Of a DNA stretch of 64,000 nucleotides, positions 1-8,734 are shown piece after piece. The notes below the pieces were generated by a model. The model was given only the letters and a program-made list of their open reading frames with translations. It made no database searches and was not told the origin of the DNA. The stretch covers positions 496,001 through 560,000 of the forward strand of contig NZ_MRBK01000004.1 in NCBI RefSeq assembly GCF_001969815.1. Reading direction: 5' to 3'. Source of the DNA: Bacillus swezeyi (GTDB lineage Bacteria > Bacillota > Bacilli > Bacillales > Bacillaceae). How positions within the stretch are numbered: position 1 is the first letter of the stretch; every line of letters begins with the position of its first letter. The position numbers and the translations under genes were made by a program.

Positions 1-924
1 ATGTGGATGTTCTATGAGCACCCTGATGCTGAATTCTTCGGATTAAAGCAGAAATTTTTAGACATCCGCAAACGCATCGTCAAATTTCCGAAATTGGGAG
101 AAAGAGCAAAATTCGTTGCGATTCCAACGACATCCGGAACCGGTTCTGAAGTCACCTCATTCTCTGTCATTACAGATAAAGAGGCAAATACGAAATATCC
201 GCTCGCCGATTATGAATTAACGCCGGATGTGGCGATCATTGACCCGCAGTTTGTCATGACCGTACCGAAACATATTACAGCAGATACAGGAATGGACGTA
301 TTGACACATGCGATCGAATCCTATGTATCCTGCATGGCCAACGACTATACAGACGGCTTAGCCATGAAAGCCATCCAGCTTATCTTTGAATACCTGCCAA
401 GAGCGTACAAAAACGGCAGCGATGAGCTGGCCCGAGAAAAAGTGCACAACGCATCAACGATTGCCGGTATGGCATTTTCCAACGCATTCCTTGGGATTAA
501 CCACAGTTTAGCGCATAAGCTGGGGGCGGAATTTCATATTGCCCACGGACGTGCAAACGCCATTCTTCTGCCGCACGTCATCCGCTATAATGCAGCAAAA
601 CCGAAGAAATTCGCGGCATTCCCGAAATACAGCCATTTCGTAGCCGATCAGCGCTACGCGGACATTGCCAGAATGCTGGGCTTGCCGGCAAAGACAACGG
701 AGGAAGGCGTTGAAAGCCTGATTCAGGCCATCATCTCGCTTGCCAGAGAGCTTAAAATTCCAATGAGCCTCAAACAAAACGACATTGATGCCGCTACATT
801 CGAAAGCAAAGTAGATCTTATGGCAGACCGCGCCTTTGAAGACCAATGCACAACAGCAAATCCGAAGCTTCCATTGGTGTCTGAACTGGCTGAGATTTAT
901 CGTTCTGCGTTTAAAGGAGTTTAA
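1..924 (+). CDS. adhE: Bifunctional acetaldehyde-CoA/alcohol dehydrogenase AdhE, C-terminal part (5' truncated by window)
   Basis: This is the iron-dependent alcohol dehydrogenase half of AdhE, which reduces acetaldehyde to ethanol with NADH during fermentation. The first codon is an internal Met; the reading frame runs in from the left edge, and the N-terminal aldehyde dehydrogenase half is outside the window. The fragment contains the family phrase IPTTSGTGSEVT near residue 41. The expected Fe(II) ligands are present: D99 and H103 (MDVLTHA), H168 (NHSLAHK) and H182 (HIAHG). The D-x3-H and 14-residue H-H spacings match E. coli AdhE. The tail ends shortly after ELAEIYRS, without the lysine/alanine-rich extension of the E. 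coli enzyme. A stand-alone iron alcohol dehydrogenase is less likely because DIRKRIVKFPK and KYPLADYELTP are AdhE-like. Confidence 0.93.
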   Translation: MWMFYEHPDAEFFGLKQKFLDIRKRIVKFPKLGERAKFVAIPTTSGTGSEVTSFSVITDKEANTKYPLADYELTPDVAIIDPQFVMTVPKHITADTGMDVLTHAIESYVSCMANDYTDGLAMKAIQLIFEYLPRAYKNGSDELAREKVHNASTIAGMAFSNAFLGINHSLAHKLGAEFHIAHGRANAILLPHVIRYNAAKPKKFAAFPKYSHFVADQRYADIARMLGLPAKTTEEGVESLIQAIISLARELKIPMSLKQNDIDAATFESKVDLMADRAFEDQCTTANPKLPLVSELAEIYRSAFKGV

Positions 925-940
925 TCATCGATTCAGTGAA

Positions 941-967
941 AAGCCATCCTGCAAGGGATGGCTTTTT
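941..967 (+). terminator. Rho-independent terminator of adhE
   Basis: A 9-bp stem AAGCCATCC / GGATGGCTT with a 6-nt loop is followed by a T run. It starts 17 bases after the adhE stop codon. Confidence 0.85.
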
Positions 968-1076
968 GCCGTTTTTAAAACACTTTAATTGCAGTCTAGG
1001 CGGTTCAGCCATGAATAATTTTATATTTCTTTTACAACATATAATTATTCGATGTGTTTTGGAAGGAGGAATGTTC

Positions 1077-1688
1077 TTGGATTTACATTTCATCTGGAAA
1101 GCTGTTGTCATTGTCATAGGAGGAGTCCTCATTTTACGGTTAGCCGGCAGAAAATCCATTTCACAGCTTACTGTTGCACAGACTGTCATCATGATAGCTG
1201 TTGGTTCATTAATTATCCAACCCGTTAATGACAGAAATATTTGGATTACAATGCTCGTCACATTTTTAATGATTCTCACTCTTCTTTTGATTGAGTATAT
1301 CGCTTTAAAATTTGATGCTTTAGAGAGCTTTATTTATGGAAAATCAGTTCTGGTAGTCGAAAATGGGCAAATTAATATAAGGAATTTAAAAAAACTGCGC
1401 TTAACTGTTGATATGCTTGAAGTCAGATTGAGACAACAAAATATTCAAACATTTAAGGATTTACAATGGGCGACAATCGAATCGAACGGTCAGTTAGGAT
1501 ATATGTTAAAACCGAATAAACAATATGCTACTAAAGAGGATATTCAACAGTTGAAATCGCTGATTGAAATGAATCTCAATCAACCTCCTATTGAACCCCC
1601 CGTACCACAAGCAAATGCCTCAGATAACATTTTTACGGAAATCAAAAACCCTATGCATGCCAAAAAGCATTCAAACGAATTGAAATGA
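1077..1688 (+). CDS. DUF421 (YetF/YrbG-type) membrane protein
   Basis: Predicted inner-membrane protein of the DUF421 family, about 203 residues. Three hydrophobic segments fill roughly residues 5-80 (for example AVVIVIGGVLILRLAG). A soluble domain follows, containing VRLRQQNIQTFKDLQWATIE, the usual DUF421 cytoplasmic fold. Members of this family in Bacillus are linked to spores or stress, but no biochemical role can be given. The TTG start is chosen because AAGGAGG lies 8 bases upstream; the ATG six bases earlier sits almost on the ribosome-binding site. The C-terminus is proline-rich (QPPIEPPVPQ). The next gene begins 14 bases downstream, so the two are probably co-transcribed. Confidence 0.8.
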   Translation: MDLHFIWKAVVIVIGGVLILRLAGRKSISQLTVAQTVIMIAVGSLIIQPVNDRNIWITMLVTFLMILTLLLIEYIALKFDALESFIYGKSVLVVENGQINIRNLKKLRLTVDMLEVRLRQQNIQTFKDLQWATIESNGQLGYMLKPNKQYATKEDIQQLKSLIEMNLNQPPIEPPVPQANASDNIFTEIKNPMHAKKHSNELK

Positions 1689-1701
1689 GGTTACAGATCA
1701 A

Positions 1702-2997
1702 GTGATACAGGATACTAGTTTTTTAAAGATTCTTGGTAAGTGGATATTATATGGAGGCATCATTGGCGGAATTGTGGGGTCAACGACAGCCTTCCTAATA
1801 AAAGCAAACGACTATCTGGGTGAAGTAAGAGAACAAAACGGCTGGCTCATATACCTCCTGCCGCTTGGAGGAATCGTCATTGGCTACATATACATGAACT
1901 ATGGAAAAGTAGTCTTACATAACACCTTAAACGACACCGCCCAATTAAATAATCTTGTGATTGACGCTGTGAATGGAGAAAAACAAGTTCCGCAGAGAAT
2001 GGGACCTATTGTCTATCTCGGAACTTTTATAACGGTTTTTTTCGGCGGATCGACCGGGAGAGAAGGGGCTGCTGTCCAAATGGGAGGCAGTGCAGCTGCA
2101 ATGGTAAACAAGTTGTTTAAGGTCGATTTTTTAGACACTAAAATTTTAATGATGAGCGGTGTTAGTGCCGGGTTTGGTGCTGCATTTGGTACACCCGTAA
2201 CCGGCGCTGTATTTGGAATGGAGATGACTGCTTTAGGAAAGTTGAAATTTGAAGCGCTTGTCCCTTGTTTTGTGGCCAGCTTCACCGGTCACTATATCAC
2301 GACTGCCGCTTGGGGAGTTAAGCACGAAGAATTTCTGATCCATGCTCTACCAGAGTTATCTTTCATCACATTTGTAAAAATTCTTCTTGTTTCTGTTATG
2401 TTCAGCCTATTAAGCGTCGCATATTGCCAATTGAGACACGGGATAGAAACATTCACCGAGAGAATTTTTAATCAAAACCATATGAAAAGAGCCTTTGTTG
2501 GAGGAATCATCATTGTATGTTTATTTTTAATGGCTGGTTCACAAGATTACAATGGCCGCGGTTTGAACATGTTAGAGCAGGCTTTTAAAGAAGAGGTGCC
2601 TCCTTTTGCCTTCCTCGCCAAGCTCATTTTTACAGCCGTTACTTTGGGGACGGGCTTTGTCGGCGGTGAGGCTATACCATTATTTTTCATGGGCGCAACA
2701 CTAGGTAATACCTTACACTCCATTGTCCATTTACCTCTCTCATTTTTAGCAGCATTGGGACTGGTTGCTGCGTTTTGCGGCGGTGCTAATACCCCTATCA
2801 CAGCGTTCTTGTTAGCACTGGAAATGTTTGATGGAAAAGGATTAGAGTACTTTTTTGTTGCTTGTCTCGTTAGCTATATATGTTCCGGCCATCATGGACT
2901 ATGGCCGTCTCAAAAAATATATGAACCAAAGAGCCGATTATACAGTGTTATTAACGGAGAAACGATCAAAAATGTTGAAAAAAAGAAAAAGTCTTAG
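1702..2997 (+). CDS. CLC-family chloride/fluoride channel or transporter
   Basis: Polytopic CLC-type anion transport protein of 431 residues. The gating-glutamate loop is present as GGSTGREGAAVQMGGS around residue 115, followed by GFGAAFGTPVTGAVFGMEM. The second half has FVGGEAIPLFFMGATLG and GGANTPITAFLLALEMF, the CLC pore helices. The canonical GSGIPE selectivity loop expected before GREG is not visible, and proline is replaced in GREGP. These are features of the fluoride-exporting CLC-F subclass. The substrate is therefore inferred and could be fluoride or chloride. Translation probably starts at GTG with a weak GAGG upstream. The gene directly follows the DUF421 gene. No fluoride riboswitch was recognised upstream of the pair. 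Confidence 0.8.
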   Translation: MIQDTSFLKILGKWILYGGIIGGIVGSTTAFLIKANDYLGEVREQNGWLIYLLPLGGIVIGYIYMNYGKVVLHNTLNDTAQLNNLVIDAVNGEKQVPQRMGPIVYLGTFITVFFGGSTGREGAAVQMGGSAAAMVNKLFKVDFLDTKILMMSGVSAGFGAAFGTPVTGAVFGMEMTALGKLKFEALVPCFVASFTGHYITTAAWGVKHEEFLIHALPELSFITFVKILLVSVMFSLLSVAYCQLRHGIETFTERIFNQNHMKRAFVGGIIIVCLFLMAGSQDYNGRGLNMLEQAFKEEVPPFAFLAKLIFTAVTLGTGFVGGEAIPLFFMGATLGNTLHSIVHLPLSFLAALGLVAAFCGGANTPITAFLLALEMFDGKGLEYFFVACLVSYICSGHHGLWPSQKIYEPKSRLYSVINGETIKNVEKKKKS

Positions 2998-3005
2998 ACC
3001 TGTGT

Positions 3006-3029
3006 CCATCCTTTTAGCGGATGGCTTTT
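3006..3029 (+). terminator. Weak terminator after CLC gene
   Basis: CCATCC / GGATGG stem with a 7-nt loop followed by CTTTTC. The stem is short, so termination may be partial. Confidence 0.5.
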
Positions 3030-3133
3030 CTATTTACCGTACATGCTTGATTTTCAATTAGAACTTTTCATTCTCATCTTTCTCACTAGTAAAATCAATT
3101 TTCAACTAGCTTATCTTATAAAAAACAAAGTTC

Positions 3134-3187
3134 TTGACAAAAAATATTTGTTATTTAATAATCTATATATAATTATAATAATTCTAG
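3134..3187 (+). promoter_or_regulatory. ahpC promoter with PerR box
   Basis: A perfect -35 TTGACA (3134-3139) is followed by an AT-rich -10 around TAATAA (3156-3161). Just downstream, TTATAATAATTCTAG (3173-3187) matches the PerR consensus TTATAATnATTATAA at 13 of 15 positions (14 defined bases plus one N). An operator over the transcription start would allow peroxide-sensing repression, as known for ahpCF in Bacillus. Confidence 0.8.
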
Positions 3188-3244
3188 AAAAGTAAAGTTT
3201 ATTATTTTATTTTTCTTAAACCACATTCAGGAGGAAGATGTATT

Positions 3245-3808
3245 ATGTCTCTAATCGGAAAAGAAGTAAAACCATTCACAGCAAAAGCTTACAAAAACGG
3301 TGAATTTATCGATGTAACAAACGAAAGTCTGAAAGGTCAATGGAGCATTTTCTGCTTCTATCCGGCAGATTTCTCATTCGTTTGCCCGACTGAACTTGAA
3401 GATCTGCAAAACGAATATGCTGCCCTAAAAGAACTTGGTGTAGAAGTATACTCTGTTTCCACAGATACTCACTTCGTACATAAAGGCTGGCACGACAGCT
3501 CTGAAAAAATCGGCAAAATCACTTACGCGATGATCGGTGACCCATCTCAAACCATCTCCCGCAACTTTGAAGTGCTGAACGAAGAAGAAGGTCTTGCTGA
3601 CCGCGGAACATTCATCATCGATCCGGACGGCGTCATCCAAGCGGTTGAAGTCAACGCAGGCGGTATCGGCCGTGATGCAAGCATTCTGATCAATAAAGTA
3701 AAAGCGGCTCAATACGTCCGCCAAAACCCAGGTGAAGTTTGCCCGGCTAAATGGGAAGAAGGTTCTGAAACACTGACACCAAGCCTTGACCTAGTAGGCA
3801 AAATCTAA
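3245..3808 (+). CDS. ahpC: Alkyl hydroperoxide reductase subunit C (2-Cys peroxiredoxin)
   Basis: Cytoplasmic typical 2-Cys peroxiredoxin that reduces H2O2 and organic hydroperoxides. The peroxidatic cysteine is C47 in [12 protein letters not shown] and the resolving cysteine is C166 in [10 protein letters not shown]. The length of 187 residues is the family standard. The start ATG follows AGGAGGAAG. AhpF, its dedicated reductase, starts 13 bases after the stop, so the two form the ahpCF operon. The PerR box in front of the gene indicates derepression by peroxide. Confidence 0.98.
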   Translation: MSLIGKEVKPFTAKAYKNGEFIDVTNESLKGQWSIFCFYPADFSFVCPTELEDLQNEYAALKELGVEVYSVSTDTHFVHKGWHDSSEKIGKITYAMIGDPSQTISRNFEVLNEEEGLADRGTFIIDPDGVIQAVEVNAGGIGRDASILINKVKAAQYVRQNPGEVCPAKWEEGSETLTPSLDLVGKI

Positions 3809-3821
3809 GGAGTGCATTCAA

Positions 3822-5351
3822 TTGGTACTTGAAGCAAATATCAAAGCACAATTAAACCAATACATGCAGATGATTGAAAATGACATCGTCCTTAAAGTCA
3901 GTACAGGCGATGACAGTGTCTCTAAGGATATGCTGGCTCTTGTAGAAGAGCTGGCTTCCATGTCATCAAAAATCACTGTTGAAAAGGCGCAGCTCGACAG
4001 AACGCCAAGCTTCAGCGTCAATCGTGCCGGAGAAGAAACAGGCGTGACATTCGCCGGGGTTCCGCTCGGTCACGAATTCACATCTTTGGTGCTGGCACTC
4101 TTGCAAGTAAGCGGCAGACCGCCGAAAGTCGATCAAAAAATCATCGATCAAATCAAGAACATCAGCGGCGAATACCGCTTTGAATCTTATATCAGCCTCA
4201 CATGCCACAACTGCCCGGACGTTGTGCAGGCATTGAACATGATGAGCGTGCTCAACCCGAACATCACGCACACGATGATCGACGGTGCGGCATACAAGTC
4301 AGAAGTCGAAAGCAAAAACATCATGGCGGTGCCGACCCTATACTTGAACGGTGAACCGTTCGGCAGCGGCCGGATGACGCTCGAAGAGATTCTTGCGAAG
4401 ATGGGCAGCGGCACAGATGCGTCTGAGCTTTCTGATAAAGATCCGTTCGATGTACTCGTTGTCGGAGGCGGACCTGCCGGCGCAAGCGCAGCAATCTATG
4501 CGGCGCGCAAAGGCATCCGCACGGGAATCGTTGCCGAACGCTTCGGCGGCCAAGTCCTTGACACGATGAGCATCGAGAACTTCATCAGCGTGAAGCGCAC
4601 CGAAGGGCCTAAGCTTGCGGCAAGCCTTGAAGAACACGTGAAGGATTACGAGATCGACGTCATGAACCTGCAACGCGCAAAAGGTCTCGAGAAAAAAGAT
4701 CTTTTCCATCTAGAACTCGAAAACGGCGCTGTGCTGAAAAGCAAAACCGTTATTCTTTCAACTGGCGCTCGCTGGCGCAATGTCGGTGTACCTGGTGAAC
4801 AAGAGTTCAAAAACAAAGGTGTCGCATACTGCCCGCACTGTGACGGGCCATTGTTTGAAGGCAAAGACGTAGCCGTCATCGGCGGCGGCAACTCCGGTAT
4901 CGAAGCAGCGATTGACCTTGCAGGCATCGTCAACCACGTTACTGTTCTTGAATTCGCACCGGAGCTGAAAGCTGACGAAGTTCTGCAAAAACGTCTCTAC
5001 AGCCTCCCTAACGTGACTGTCGTGAAAAACGCCCAAACAAAAGAAATCACGGGTGATGAAAACGTAAACGGCATCACTTACGTTGACCGTGAAACAGGAG
5101 AAGAAAAACACGTCGAGCTCCAAGGCGTCTTCGTCCAAATCGGTCTTGTGCCGAACACGGAATGGCTGCCTGAAACCGTCGAACGCAACCGCATCGGCGA
5201 AATCGCAGTCGATAAACGCGGCGAAACAACCATCCCTGGCCTATTCGCTGCCGGCGATTGCACAGACAGCCCGTATAACCAAATTATTATTTCGATGGGA
5301 TCTGGAGCGAACGCTGCTCTAGGCGCGTTTGATTACCTGATCCGCAACTAA
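3822..5351 (+). CDS. ahpF: Alkyl hydroperoxide reductase subunit F (NADH:AhpC disulfide reductase)
   Basis: FAD/NADH-dependent reductase that passes electrons from NADH to AhpC. The order is an N-terminal thioredoxin-fold pair, with the redox motif TCHNCPD at C128/C131, followed by a thioredoxin-reductase-like module. That module has the FAD Rossmann motif [12 protein letters not shown] near residue 213, active site CPHCDGP at C337/C340, the NADH-binding segment [14 protein letters not shown], and the C-terminal FAD motif [10 protein letters not shown]. At 509 residues it is full length. It starts with TTG behind AAGGAG. The operon ends at the strong terminator just downstream. Confidence 0.98.
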   Translation: MVLEANIKAQLNQYMQMIENDIVLKVSTGDDSVSKDMLALVEELASMSSKITVEKAQLDRTPSFSVNRAGEETGVTFAGVPLGHEFTSLVLALLQVSGRPPKVDQKIIDQIKNISGEYRFESYISLTCHNCPDVVQALNMMSVLNPNITHTMIDGAAYKSEVESKNIMAVPTLYLNGEPFGSGRMTLEEILAKMGSGTDASELSDKDPFDVLVVGGGPAGASAAIYAARKGIRTGIVAERFGGQVLDTMSIENFISVKRTEGPKLAASLEEHVKDYEIDVMNLQRAKGLEKKDLFHLELENGAVLKSKTVILSTGARWRNVGVPGEQEFKNKGVAYCPHCDGPLFEGKDVAVIGGGNSGIEAAIDLAGIVNHVTVLEFAPELKADEVLQKRLYSLPNVTVVKNAQTKEITGDENVNGITYVDRETGEEKHVELQGVFVQIGLVPNTEWLPETVERNRIGEIAVDKRGETTIPGLFAAGDCTDSPYNQIIISMGSGANAALGAFDYLIRN

Positions 5352-5360
5352 CTAGTATAC

Positions 5361-5406
5361 AAAGCCGCTGTACTGCTTAAATGGCAGTGTGGCGGCTTTT
5401 TTCTTT
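5361..5406 (+). terminator. ahpCF operon terminator
   Basis: AAAGCCGC ... GCGGCTTT outer stem with an inner ACTGC/GCAGT pairing, then a long T run. It starts nine bases after the ahpF stop. Confidence 0.9.
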
Positions 5407-6060
5407 CTATAAACCTTGTCCAGTTGTTCATTTTAAGTTGCCTCCCCCTCTAAAAAGTAATGATCATACACAATATACAGGACCTGATATGGTTCACCAC
5501 TCTAAAGTGATTCAATAATTCACCTAAGGACTGCTGCCAAGTCATAACATTTTCAATTAGGAGCGTTCTCAGGCGAGACGAAATGTTTATAAAAGCGAAG
5601 TCATCGTATAATGAAAATTAGCGACTTTAAACCGCTCTTCTGCTCCTTCAATTTCGAGCTTTTTAAAATGCAAAATTCAACTCCCAACAGCAATAATCAC
5701 TGTCTTTGTATAATGATTTTGACCTGACGCTGCGCTTAGCAAAAATGGGTATCGATTCTATTTTTTCATTCAACACCGCTGTTGGATCAAAGGTCAATCA
5801 ACTAACATCCCAAATTATTTTCTCCGGGTAAACAAGGATTTCCCCGCCAAGTTTCGGCCAATATTCAATTAGCTTCATCTCTCTTAACCCGCTATAAAAG
5901 GTTGAAATCATCCTGTTGATTCATCACCGTTCATTCCCAAACATCATTCGTAATTGCTTATCAATGATAAGTTATTAAACCTATTTTCATAATAATTAAT
6001 TTTATCTTTCTAAAAGTTTTCATTTTCATGAGGGTACTATGATAAGGACACATCGAATTG
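5407..6060 (-). pseudogene. Decayed region with broken protein-like fragments
   Basis: No intact gene is present in this 650-base stretch. On the minus strand, 5800-5878 reads MKLIEYWPKLGGEILVYPE followed by KIIWDVS and a stop. Further left on the same strand, the segments HFKKLEIEGAEERFKVANFH and LLIENVMTWQQSLGELLNHF appear in different frames, separated by stops. They look like remains of one or two minus-strand genes. I do not recognise the family. A perfect dyad CTTATC-AAT-GATAAG (5957-5971) lies near the right end, function unknown. Confidence 0.35.
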
Positions 6061-6065
6061 CTGTA

Positions 6066-6120
6066 TTGACATATTGAAAAATGAAATATATATTTATTAT
6101 TGATATTGATAATCATTATC
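6066..6120 (+). promoter_or_regulatory. Iron-regulated promoter with near-perfect Fur box
   Basis: TTGACA (6066-6071) and TATATT (6089-6094) are spaced by 17 bases. The Fur box GATATTGATAATCATTATC (6102-6120) matches the 19-base consensus at 18 positions and lies just downstream of the -10. It precedes the siderophore uptake genes and should repress them when iron is plentiful. The first gene it drives is now a pseudogene. Confidence 0.88.
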
Positions 6121-6185
6121 GATCATTTATTTGTTTTTCATTCTGCGGGCCATAAAGGTAATTTGGCTATTTACTGAAGAATTAA

Positions 6186-6706
6186 AGTACTGGCTATGGG
6201 GAACATTTGATTGTAAAAAATCTCAGTGTAACGATTCCAGATAAAAGGTAAAAACCATCTCTCGGATCCAATGGTTGTGGAAAATCAACATCTACTGAAG
6301 ACCATTACGCATATTATTCCACATCAATCAGGCTCAGTCCTTTTAGATGGAAAAGACATTTCAAAAGAAGACACAAAAGCCTTGGCGAAAAATGGCCATA
6401 CTGGCACATCGGACTATAAATATCGCCTGATCGACACCCTTTCCGGAGGTCAGCGTCAACGTGTTTGAATTGCTATGGCTCTTGTACGGGAGACGGGCAT
6501 TATTTTTCTTGATGATGGTACTTCATGATTTACATCGAGCTGCTCGTTTTTCAGATTATATCATTGCATTAAAAGGCGGCGAAGTCGTGAAGGCCGGGCT
6601 TGTGAAGAGATGAGTACTGCGGGAAGTCTTTCAAATTGATGCCGTTATTGGCCGTGACCCGAGAACAAATAACCCGATGTGTGTTACTTACAACTTATTA
6701 AGAGGT
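6186..6706 (+). pseudogene. Iron-siderophore ABC transporter ATPase (FhuC/YusV type), multiply disrupted
   Basis: Remains of a siderophore-importer ATPase of about 270 residues. Recognisable pieces in order are GYGEHLIVKNLSVTIPDK, then a stop; Walker A GSNGCGKST (6265-6291); LLKTITHIIPHQSGSVLLDG and KDISKEDTKALAK one frame away; YKYRLIDTLSGGQRQRV ending in TGA where TGG is expected; IAMALVRETGIIFLDD; MVLHDLHRAARFSDYIIALK; and a C-terminal FQIDAVIGRDPRTNNPMC. The lesions include a single extra base after Walker A, stop codons, and two deletions. The deletions remove the Q-loop region and the EPTT segment after Walker B. It cannot make a working ATPase, yet the promoter, Fur box and downstream genes are intact. 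Confidence 0.88.
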
Positions 6707-6716
6707 GAAAATGAGC

Positions 6717-7637
6717 ATGAAGAAACTATTAATCCCGTTTTTGCTACTGCTGACTCTTATTATTAGTGCATGCGGCAATGAAGAGTCAACAACAAAGGAT
6801 AGCGGCTCAACAAAAAAAGAATCTGAAACGATTACATACCAAGCGGAAACAGGGCCAATTGAAGTTCCAGCTGACCCACAAAGAGTTGTTATGCTTTCAG
6901 GCTACACTGGAAATGTTTTAGATTTAGGAGTCAACGTTGTCGGTGTAGACACTTGGTCTAAAAACAATCCAACCTTTAAAGAAAAGTTAAAAGATGTTCA
7001 AGAAGTTTCAGAAGATGACCTAGAAAAAATTATTGAATTAGAGCCAGATTTAATCATCGCGTTATCAACGGTAAAAAATTTAGACAAATTAAATGAAATC
7101 GCACCTACTGTTACTTATACATGGGGTAAAGTAGATTATTTAACTCAACACGTGGAAATTGGCAAGCTACTAAACAAAGAAAAAGAAGCCCAAGCATGGG
7201 TTAATGACTTTAAACACCGGGCAGAAGAAATTGGAGAAGATATTCGTACAAAAATTGGCGAGGATTCAACTGTATCTGTTATTGAAGCATATGGGAAAGA
7301 CCTTTATGTTTACGGTAATAACTGGGCGCGCGGTACAGAAATCTTATATCAAACAATGAAACTAAATATGCCTGAAAAAGTAAAGGAAGACGCGTTAAAA
7401 GCAGGGTATTATACGTTATCAGCTGAAGTGCTTCCAAAATATGCGGGAGATTATGTCATTTTAAGTAAGTACTCTGATGCGAATACATCTTTCCAAGAAA
7501 CAGACACATACAAGAACATTCCTGCTGTCCAAAACGGACATGTCATTGAAATGCAAGGTGAAGGCGCATCATTCACTGACCCAATCACACTTGAAAAGCA
7601 ACTAGCATTCTTTAAAAAAGCGTTTCTAGGAAACTAA
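6717..7637 (+). CDS. Iron-hydroxamate siderophore-binding lipoprotein (FhuD/YxeB/YfiY type)
   Basis: Extracytoplasmic substrate-binding lipoprotein for ferric hydroxamate siderophores. The N-terminus is a lipoprotein signal: Lys residues, a hydrophobic stretch and lipobox ISAC with the lipidated Cys about 20 residues in. A Ser/Thr/Lys linker follows. The mature protein has the FhuD-like segments DPQRVVMLSGYTGNVLDLGV and VYGNNWARGTEILYQ. The ATG at 6717 is preferred because AGAGGTG lies nine bases upstream; GTG 6705 and ATG 6711 are alternatives. It precedes two permease genes. The exact siderophore (ferrichrome, ferrioxamine, schizokinen or other) cannot be decided from sequence. Confidence 0.85.
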   Translation: MKKLLIPFLLLLTLIISACGNEESTTKDSGSTKKESETITYQAETGPIEVPADPQRVVMLSGYTGNVLDLGVNVVGVDTWSKNNPTFKEKLKDVQEVSEDDLEKIIELEPDLIIALSTVKNLDKLNEIAPTVTYTWGKVDYLTQHVEIGKLLNKEKEAQAWVNDFKHRAEEIGEDIRTKIGEDSTVSVIEAYGKDLYVYGNNWARGTEILYQTMKLNMPEKVKEDALKAGYYTLSAEVLPKYAGDYVILSKYSDANTSFQETDTYKNIPAVQNGHVIEMQGEGASFTDPITLEKQLAFFKKAFLGN

Positions 7638-7723
7638 AACTAGAAAAGTAGAGGTCTATTGAAAGGGGTTGACCGGAAAGGGCAGCCCCTTTCCCATTCT
7701 AAGAAAGGAAAATTACGAGCTTT

Positions 7724-8734
7724 ATGATAAGAAAAACTCAATCTTTTACCCCATTTGCCTTCAAACTGATCTTAGGAATTCTAGTTTTTATTGGTATGTT
7801 TTTTATGGCAATGGTATTTGGAGCTGCAGCCGTCTCAGTTGAAGATGTATGGTTGGCTCTTTCGTCTTCTGCAACCGGTGACCATATTTCGATTATCCGT
7901 GATATTCGGTTACCTCGTGAAATAGCTGCCATTTTTGTTGGCGCAGCTCTTGCTGTCTCTGGTGCAATCATGCAAGGTATAACAAGAAACCCACTTGCTG
8001 ATCCAGGTTTACTAGGATTATCTGCCGGGGCTTATGCAGCATTGGCTGTTACGATCGCTTTCATTCCATCAGCCAATTACTTTTTGACGATGGTTGCCTG
8101 TTTTATTGGAGCCGCAATCGGTGCCTTGTTGGTTTTTGGAATTGGTTCGATGAAAAAAGGCGGATTCTCTCCTTTCCGTATTGTATTAGCGGGTTCTGCT
8201 GTTTCCGCCTTTTTATACGCCATTGCTGAAGGGCTTGGCCTTTATTTTAAAATTTCTAAAGATATCTCGATGTGGACAGCAGGAGGGATGGTCGGAACGA
8301 CTTGGAATCAACTGCAAATCATCGTACCTTTTATTATAATTGGAATTGTTGTTTCCTTCTTCCTTTCGAGACAACTTACCATTCTCAGCTTAAATGAAGA
8401 AGTTGCAGTTGGCTTAGGCCAAAATATCATCAGAATTAAAATCCTTCTATTTATTGTCATTATCATTCTCGCGGGAGCATCTGTTGCTCTGGTTGGGAAT
8501 ATGACCTTTATCGGTCTTATGATTCCTCATATTGTTCGGGCAATTGTTGGAACCGATTATCGTTTTATTTTACCAATGTCTGCAACTTGCGGAGCTACTT
8601 TTATGCTATTTGCTGATACACTTGGCCGTACCTTAAATGCACCATATGAAACACCTGTTATAGCCATTGTCGCTATGCTTGGTTTACCGTTCTTCCTGAT
8701 CATTGTCCGAAAGGGAGGAAAAACACTCTCATGA
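7724..8734 (+). CDS. FecCD-family siderophore ABC transporter permease (first subunit)
   Basis: Inner-membrane permease of the FecCD/BtuC family, 336 residues with about nine or ten hydrophobic helices. Signature segments are RLPREIAAIFVGAALAVSGA, NPLADPGLLGLSAGA near residue 85, and TFIGLMIPHIVRAIVG close to the C-terminus, the loop that contacts the ATPase. The start ATG follows AAGAAAGG. The next permease overlaps by four bases (ATGA), so the two are translationally coupled and presumably form a heterodimer. Confidence 0.92.
   Translation: MIRKTQSFTPFAFKLILGILVFIGMFFMAMVFGAAAVSVEDVWLALSSSATGDHISIIRDIRLPREIAAIFVGAALAVSGAIMQGITRNPLADPGLLGLSAGAYAALAVTIAFIPSANYFLTMVACFIGAAIGALLVFGIGSMKKGGFSPFRIVLAGSAVSAFLYAIAEGLGLYFKISKDISMWTAGGMVGTTWNQLQIIVPFIIIGIVVSFFLSRQLTILSLNEEVAVGLGQNIIRIKILLFIVIIILAGASVALVGNMTFIGLMIPHIVRAIVGTDYRFILPMSATCGATFMLFADTLGRTLNAPYETPVIAIVAMLGLPFFLIIVRKGGKTLS

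Noticed and set aside
925..1076. Possible fluoride riboswitch before the DUF421-CLC pair (GGCGGTTCAGCC segment)
   Set aside because: The conserved GGCGATG...pseudoknot layout is not present; only a short GC-rich patch matches by chance.
5957..5971. CTTATC-AAT-GATAAG dyad as a second Fur box
   Set aside because: The order of half-sites is the reverse of a Fur box and it is 95 bases upstream of the promoter.
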